NCBI GenBank assembly: GCA_018398765.1
Contig: JAHBMJ010001937.1
Location: forward strand, 1-10,000
Length of the DNA stretch: 10,000 bases
Direction: 5' to 3'
Source: Chromera velia
Taxonomy: Eukaryota; Sar; Chromeraceae
Position numbers and translations under genes: made by a program. The notes beneath the pieces were generated by a model. It had not been told where the DNA came from. It did no database searches and was given only the letters and a program-made list of their open reading frames with translations. Positions 7,601-10,000 of this stretch are shown in pieces. Positions within the stretch are counted from its first letter, which is position 1, and each line of letters starts with the position of its first letter.

Positions 7601-9667
7601 ACGATGCCGAGGCGAAAGAAAGTTGACATGGATGGTGCGCACGCACACACACACAAATCTGATGAGGTCATGCACGTCACCTTCGGCATGTTTTTCTCAT
7701 TTGTGACTCTGTCTATCAGTCCGTGTGTTGCGCTCTTCTCGTCTTGAAAAGCGACGACCAGGCTCTCAGTCCTTTCTGCTTTGCTCTTCTGATCGGCTGG
7801 AGAGATTCTTTTGATACGGTGGTTGTGATGAACTTCTGCCTTTGTATCCTTGTGCGTTTCTTTCATGAATGCGCAATCCTTTGATTCGGCCTCAATTCCT
7901 TCAAATCTGCCGTCTGACTTCCTCCCAATCAACCTGTGGGTCCTCCCTGCCTGCATCCCTGCCTGCATCCCTGTCTGCCTGCCTGCCTCCCTGCCTGCAT
8001 CCCTGTCTGCATCCCTGTCTCCCTGCCTGCCTGGGTGTTTCCCTCACCTCACCTCACTTCTGGCTGACGGATAGCCCTTCCTTCTTCCTTCCTTCCTTCC
8101 TTCCTTTCTTTCTGTCTGTCAATGCGATCATTTTTCTGTATACGTCCAGAGAACTCATCTTCAAGGCCCGCTCATCTCTTCCCCTGCTTCATGTCTTTGT
8201 TTTTGTTTGTGTGTACATGTGCACATGTGCTTATTCCTGTGTCTGCACACCTGCCCTCCCTCGCTCAGCCTCCTCAAAGTCCTCCGCGAGATGCGGTCAG
8301 AGACGACGGCAGGCTTCAACATTCTGCTGTCTGGCTTCATTGGTGGCAAGAACAAGAGAGACGCTGTCAGCAGACGGGGCCCCTCGGGTCCTGCTGCTGC
8401 TGGGGTGACCAGCAGCAGACAACAACAACAACAGAGTTTCCCCTCAGCTGCTGCAGACGCACACCCCTCCGAGCAGCAGCAGCAGCAGCAGCAGCACCCG
8501 CCTAGGGTCGTCTCTTTACCCCAACCCCCGGGGGGCGGCGGAACTCGCCCCCATCCCACCCGCCTCTCTCCCGCCACCGCCAGTCCCCCGAGGACGTCAA
8601 CTTCTCCCGACTCTCTCAGGCTTTCTCTTTCAGCCTCCAACTTCCCCTTTTATCCGGGCGCAATTGAGTGGATTCGGCATCGGACAGGAAGAAAAAGAGG
8701 AACCTCAAGAGGGGGGTCAGATTCGATGAGAAGAACAGAACAGAGCGGCCCCAGCAGGCAGGTGCTCATGCCGCCTCCGCCCTCCACGGGCGGCCCCCTT
8801 TTGCATCTCTCTTCTGATTGGACTCCGAGCGTTGTTCCCCACCCTCATGACAGACTGCGAGAGATGGGCGGATTGCCAATCACAGACGGCGATCCCTTAG
8901 AGAGTGTCTCTGCTTTTGTTGCAAGGGGCCGCACACACAGGGCAGAGCAGGTTAGGAAGTGGACTCAAAAAGGCAGACAGGTCGGGGTGCTTGACCCTTC
9001 TTGGTTGACTATTACCGAGTCTGCTTGGCAGTCGCCCCCTCCCACTTTGTTTTCCTCTTCCAACAGTGCAGCCTGGGGGATTCTTTCACAGATTCGAGGT
9101 GCACATTTAGACATGGCAAAGGAAGAATTTGACAACGGAGAGTATTGGAAAACGAAGGATCGAACTTACAGATGGGAGGCTGCAGGAAAACATTACGTCT
9201 CTGCCTTTGATTGTCTAGACCAGCCTCCTACCATAGAAATGTCCTTGCTTCGCAGCGGCACACCATTTTTCCAACCGAGAGGTGCCCCTTGGGATTTTCT
9301 GAAAGGCTGTCTCCGTGGAGCGGGCAAACAGTCCGTCTCTCGGCCTTCGTCTCTGTCTCTTCGGTCCTTTCCACTCGACACACTGAGTGCGGGAGGACCT
9401 CTCTGTCTGCCATCGAAGCGACAAGCCGTTACGTTGGGCAGTGGGGAGCAGACGAGGGAGCTGAAAAAGAGAAAGTGGCAGGCAGATGAGAACTGCTCGT
9501 GTAGAATATTTGAGTGTGCACAGGGGGGAGGAGGTGCGACCGTTGAAAATTCACATTTGTTTGCGTATGTGAAGGACGCTTCTCAGAGGGACGTCTGTCT
9601 GAAGGCAATGCTAAGTCGCGCAGAAAATTCCGTTTCAGGTTCAACTCAAAATCAGGCATCTGTATGA
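3948..9667 (+). CDS. FCP1: FCP1-like RNA polymerase II CTD phosphatase, seven exons
   Basis: Joining 3948-4508, 5121-5224, 5610-5669, 6083-6179, 6411-6449, 7199-7494 and 8269-9667 gives 2556 bp: 851 codons plus TGA, all junctions in phase. FCP1 enzymes are Mg-dependent HAD-fold phosphatases that dephosphorylate phosphoserines in the heptad tail of RNA polymerase II in the nucleus, recycling the polymerase. Visible landmarks in order are GLCSCCG (81-87), DVDNT (118-122, with D118 as expected nucleophile and D120 as general acid/base), KLRPG (176-180), motif II Thr198 in IYTAAAREY, DPQGSLFGDR (213-222), candidate motif III Lys238, IDDRKDHW (257-264), a helix ELVYLGNLLVELYYRY (358-373), and a BRCT domain whose parts lie at about 400-412 and 582-641. 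LKKRKW (784-789) could be a nuclear localisation signal. The length is typical of FCP1 and too long for small SCP phosphatases. The start codon is the first in-frame ATG after a stop at 3927. The least certain parts are the N-terminus, the donor of intron 4, and whether intron 5 hides a mini-exon. Confidence 0.87.
4509..5120 (+). other. Intron 1 (GTAGGC...CTGCAG), 612 bp
   Basis: Phase 0. It holds a long (CT)n tract, GAGTCAAGTCAG-like short repeats near 4828-4870, CATTC tetramers near 5036-5052 and a TGCC run against the acceptor. No coding region is supported inside: frames that stay open cross the microsatellites and are not conserved. The acceptor at 5120 restores the family sequence exactly, FLQK before it and VSACFELCIYT after it. 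Confidence 0.82.
4588..4698. repeat. (CT)n microsatellite with CTGT and CCCT variants
   Basis: About 110 bp of CT dinucleotides in intron 1, interrupted by TGTC steps around 4626-4650 and CCTC steps around 4660-4678. The + strand is almost entirely pyrimidine. Confidence 0.95.
5121..5224 (+). CDS. FCP1: FCP1 exon 2: HAD motif II region
   Basis: Residues 188-221 plus two bases of Arg222. FELCIYTAAAREYTNVV carries the strand ending in Thr198, which occupies the motif II position where FCP1 proteins have Ser/Thr after a hydrophobic strand. DPQGSLFGDR fits the family's DPxGxLFxxR turn. The donor is CG|GTACGT. The exon starts with GTGAGT, a sequence that also looks like a splice donor, directly after the CAG acceptor; homology argues for it being coding here. 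Confidence 0.85.
5225..5609 (+). other. Intron 2 (GTACGT...CTACAG), 385 bp
   Basis: Phase 2. It begins with a GTCAGTACGTCAGTCAGT repeat directly at the donor, has an oligo-T run at 5321-5330, a purine-rich stretch near 5365-5440, and ends in a run of CTGCC/TGCC steps from about 5565 to the acceptor. No coding region is supported inside. Confidence 0.8.
5610..5669 (+). CDS. FCP1: FCP1 exon 3: motif III lysine segment
   Basis: A 60-bp exon: last base of Arg222, residues 223-241, and two bases of residue 242. It reads IWTKDDNPEGDNMAPKEVQ. IWTKDD corresponds to the family's R-I/V-L-S-R-D-E/D segment after the DPxGxLF turn. Lys238 in APKEVQ aligns by position with the HAD motif III lysine, and the following residues across the junction read NLF, as in the family's LxxLFP. 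The donor GTCAGT is not the strongest consensus, but it is the one that gives both matching phase and this match. A stronger-looking GTAGGT at 5698 would break phase with exon 4. Confidence 0.78.
5670..6082 (+). other. Intron 3 (GTCAGT...GTGCAG), 413 bp
   Basis: Phase 2. It opens with GTCAGTCAG at the donor and closes with a TG/TGTC microsatellite running into the acceptor. The middle part is unique, purine-rich around 5840-5880 and 5970-5995, without a supported coding region. Confidence 0.78.
6009..6080. repeat. (TG)n/(TGTC)n microsatellite at the intron 3 acceptor
   Basis: About 72 bp of TG dinucleotides with TGTC interruptions, the densest TGTC part at 6050-6070. It ends two bases before the AG of the acceptor, so it takes the place of a normal polypyrimidine tract. 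Confidence 0.93.
6083..6179 (+). CDS. FCP1: FCP1 exon 4: HAD motif IV (IDDRxDxW)
   Basis: Last base of residue 242 and residues 243-274. ILVIDDRKDHWE (254-265) contains the paired acidic residues Asp258-Asp259 that bind the metal in HAD motif IV, and the DDRxDxW extension that distinguishes FCP1-type enzymes from many other HAD proteins. The 3' end is less certain: GTGGGT at 6180 is used here, and GTGCCC at 6168 is an in-phase alternative that would remove four residues (VPHR). Confidence 0.82.
6180..6410 (+). other. Intron 4 (GTGGGT...ATGCAG), 231 bp
   Basis: Phase 0. It is T-rich, with TTTTC-type steps across 6195-6245 and 6340-6395, and is the only intron here with an ordinary pyrimidine-rich body and no long tetranucleotide tract. 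The frame is open through the whole intron, so retention would not introduce a stop; the inserted sequence would be hydrophobic and unlike FCP1. Confidence 0.72.
6411..6449 (+). CDS. FCP1: FCP1 exon 5: 39-bp micro-exon
   Basis: Residues 275-287, reading VFQISYYSYLTRQ. It fits the short strand (family pattern like NLIxVxxYxFF) that follows the DDRxDxW motif, with the Tyr-rich part matching. It is bounded by TGCAG and GTAGGT and is phase 0 on both sides. Exons this short are easily missed by gene finders. Confidence 0.72.
6482..6570. repeat. (GACT)n-(GAAT)n compound microsatellite
   Basis: About five GACT units followed by about 17 GAAT/GAAG-type units, located about 30 bp after the intron 5 donor. 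The switch from one tetramer to the other is sharp, at about 6502. Confidence 0.93.
6752..6975. repeat. (GGAA)n purine-rich tract in intron 5
   Basis: About 220 bp of GGAA/GAAA/GGGA tetramers, almost pure purine on the + strand. It is the reverse complement in kind of the large (CTTC)n tract at 1979-2880, so transcripts or single strands of the two could pair. Open frames give Lys-Glu-Gly-Arg repeats on + and Phe-Leu-Pro-Ser repeats on -, with no coding meaning. Confidence 0.95.
7199..7494 (+). CDS. FCP1: FCP1 exon 6: Ser-rich linker and conserved helix
   Basis: Residues 288-385 plus two bases of Ser386. It begins VPALTKFYAFRPG, has an acidic-then-serine linker (GEEEK followed by ten serines, 325-334), then VPARYIPEWDSEDP, and ends with a helix ELVYLGNLLVELYYRY (358-373). 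That helix matches the D-x-x-L-x-x-L-x-x-I-L-x-x-I-H-x-x-FY segment found in FCP1 proteins after the phosphatase domain. The exon contains no ATG in the coding frame, so start-to-stop ORF searches miss it. The donor AG|GTGAGT is strong. Confidence 0.82.
7942..8033. repeat. (CCTG/CATC)n minisatellite in intron 6
   Basis: About 92 bp built of CCTGCCTGCATC, CCTGTCTGCATC and related 12-bp steps, with the word CTGCATCCCTG recurring. It is a higher-order repeat of tetramers, unlike the simple tetramer runs elsewhere in the window. Confidence 0.9.
8080..8117. repeat. Short (CTTC)n tract in intron 6
   Basis: About 38 bp of CTTC/CTTT units, the same motif and strand as the large tract at 1979-2880. 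Confidence 0.9.
8269..9667 (+). CDS. FCP1: FCP1 exon 7: interrupted BRCT domain and C-terminal extension
   Basis: Last base of Ser386, residues 387-851 and the TGA stop. LLKVLREMRSETTAGFNILLSGFI (386-411, in two parts: a helix, then a BRCT first strand with the SG turn) fits the FCP1 helix-BRCT boundary. A low-complexity insertion follows (about 413-581) with Q5 at 437-441, Q7 at 455-461 and Pro/Ser/Gly/Arg-rich sequence. BRCT similarity resumes with LREMGGLP (Gly586-Gly587), SAFVARG (600-606), AEQVRKWTQKG and VLDPSWL with the conserved Trp631. BRCT domains bind phosphopeptides or partner proteins; in FCP1 the domain is required for CTD recognition. Residues 642-851 resemble nothing I recognise, apart from basic LKKRKW at 784-789. 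Confidence 0.83.
8411..8494. repeat. Coding CAA/CAG trinucleotide repeats (polyQ)
   Basis: Two glutamine runs within exon 7. The first is CAG/CAA mixed, next to a CTGCTG run coding for alanines; the second is seven near-pure CAG codons (8474-8494). Pure CAG runs are prone to slippage, so length variation between strains is likely. Confidence 0.93.
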
Positions 9668-10000
9668 AGGTGCTCAGAGCAATCTCACAGTGAAAACTTG
9701 AAAGTGTTTTGACAGCAAGTTTATGATGGTAATGTCATAGTACTACTATGATTCTGTTTAGTCAATCAAAATAGGAAAGAAAAAATATTATTAATTAGCG
9801 GCGGCAGGAAAAGGTGTATCAGAGGCTAATGGTACTACCACAGAAAAAAAAACGCATATATCTTAGTTTAAATCTTAGTATAGATCTTGGTTTATTAGAG
9901 ATTTTTTTGTGTGTGTGTCTAATATAACTGTTGTTTAGCTGAGAATGATAATAGCAGTTCTATAAATTTATTCAATTTTGTTGTACGGATGTTGCATAAG
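9668..10000 (+). other. 3' flank of the phosphatase gene, AT-rich, no gene
   Basis: Begins right after the stop codon and probably includes the 3' UTR. Composition turns AT-rich after about 9690. A 17-bp palindrome centred on 9743 (TCATAGTACTACTATGA, 9735-9751) could form a short hairpin. TTTAAATCTTAGTATAGATCTT-type near-repeats lie at 9868-9890 and a short TG run at 9909-9918. No canonical AATAAA polyadenylation signal was found. No open frame of note is present. Confidence 0.55.

Larger units (their letters stand above)
7495..8268 (+). other. Intron 6 (GTGAGT...CTCAG), 774 bp
   Basis: Phase 2. It holds two microsatellites, a CACCTCACCTCACTT patch near 8044, and an ACATGTGCACATGTGC duplication at 8214-8229. 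A - strand open frame of 173 codons (7968 down to 7447) overlaps exon 6 and this intron but has no recognisable domain. No gene is supported inside the intron. Confidence 0.8.

Noticed and set aside
7447-7968. A - strand open frame of 173 codons
   Set aside because: It lies antisense to exon 6, which has clear FCP1 similarity, and to a microsatellite-bearing intron; it is a shadow frame.

Overview
The window is nuclear DNA from a eukaryote. It holds one long intron-containing gene on the + strand (3948-9667), its 5' and 3' flanks, and an unusually dense set of microsatellites and tandem repeats. The introns obey GT-AG, are 231-774 bp long and are full of short tandem repeats. GC-rich coding DNA alternates with AT-rich satellite DNA. 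The host looks like a microbial eukaryote. An alveolate such as a coccidian or chromerid would fit (polyQ/polyS/polyA runs, TGCATGCA motifs, intron-rich gene), but this is a weak inference and nothing in the window fixes the lineage.

Layout. 1-262 is a (TG)n tract. 270-735 holds about three diverged copies of a unit of roughly 190 bp. 755-1838 is an AT-rich array of five copies of a ~225 bp unit that carries an internal inverted repeat. 1979-2880 is ~900 bp of imperfect (CTTC)n. 2883-3503 is mostly unique sequence with no convincing gene. 3504-3591 is a small tandem duplication, followed by a single undetermined base at 3613. 3614-3947 is the immediate 5' flank of the gene.

The gene is reconstructed here from seven exons whose phases all match: 3948-4508, 5121-5224, 5610-5669, 6083-6179, 6411-6449, 7199-7494 and 8269-9667. 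Together they encode 851 residues and a stop. The product is a homologue of FCP1, the phosphatase that removes phosphate from the C-terminal domain of the large subunit of RNA polymerase II. In order it has an N-terminal GLCxxCG element, the HAD-type catalytic DVDNT motif, the KLRPG strand, motif II Thr, a motif III Lys, the IDDRxDxW motif, a helix matching the post-catalytic FCP1 segment, and a BRCT domain. The BRCT domain appears to be split by a ~170-residue low-complexity insertion containing polyglutamine. A ~200-residue C-terminal extension is not recognised.

The last ~330 bp after the stop are AT-rich and hold no gene. No RNA gene, CRISPR array or transposase-type coding region was seen. 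The many other open frames are translations of microsatellites or shadows of the exons.
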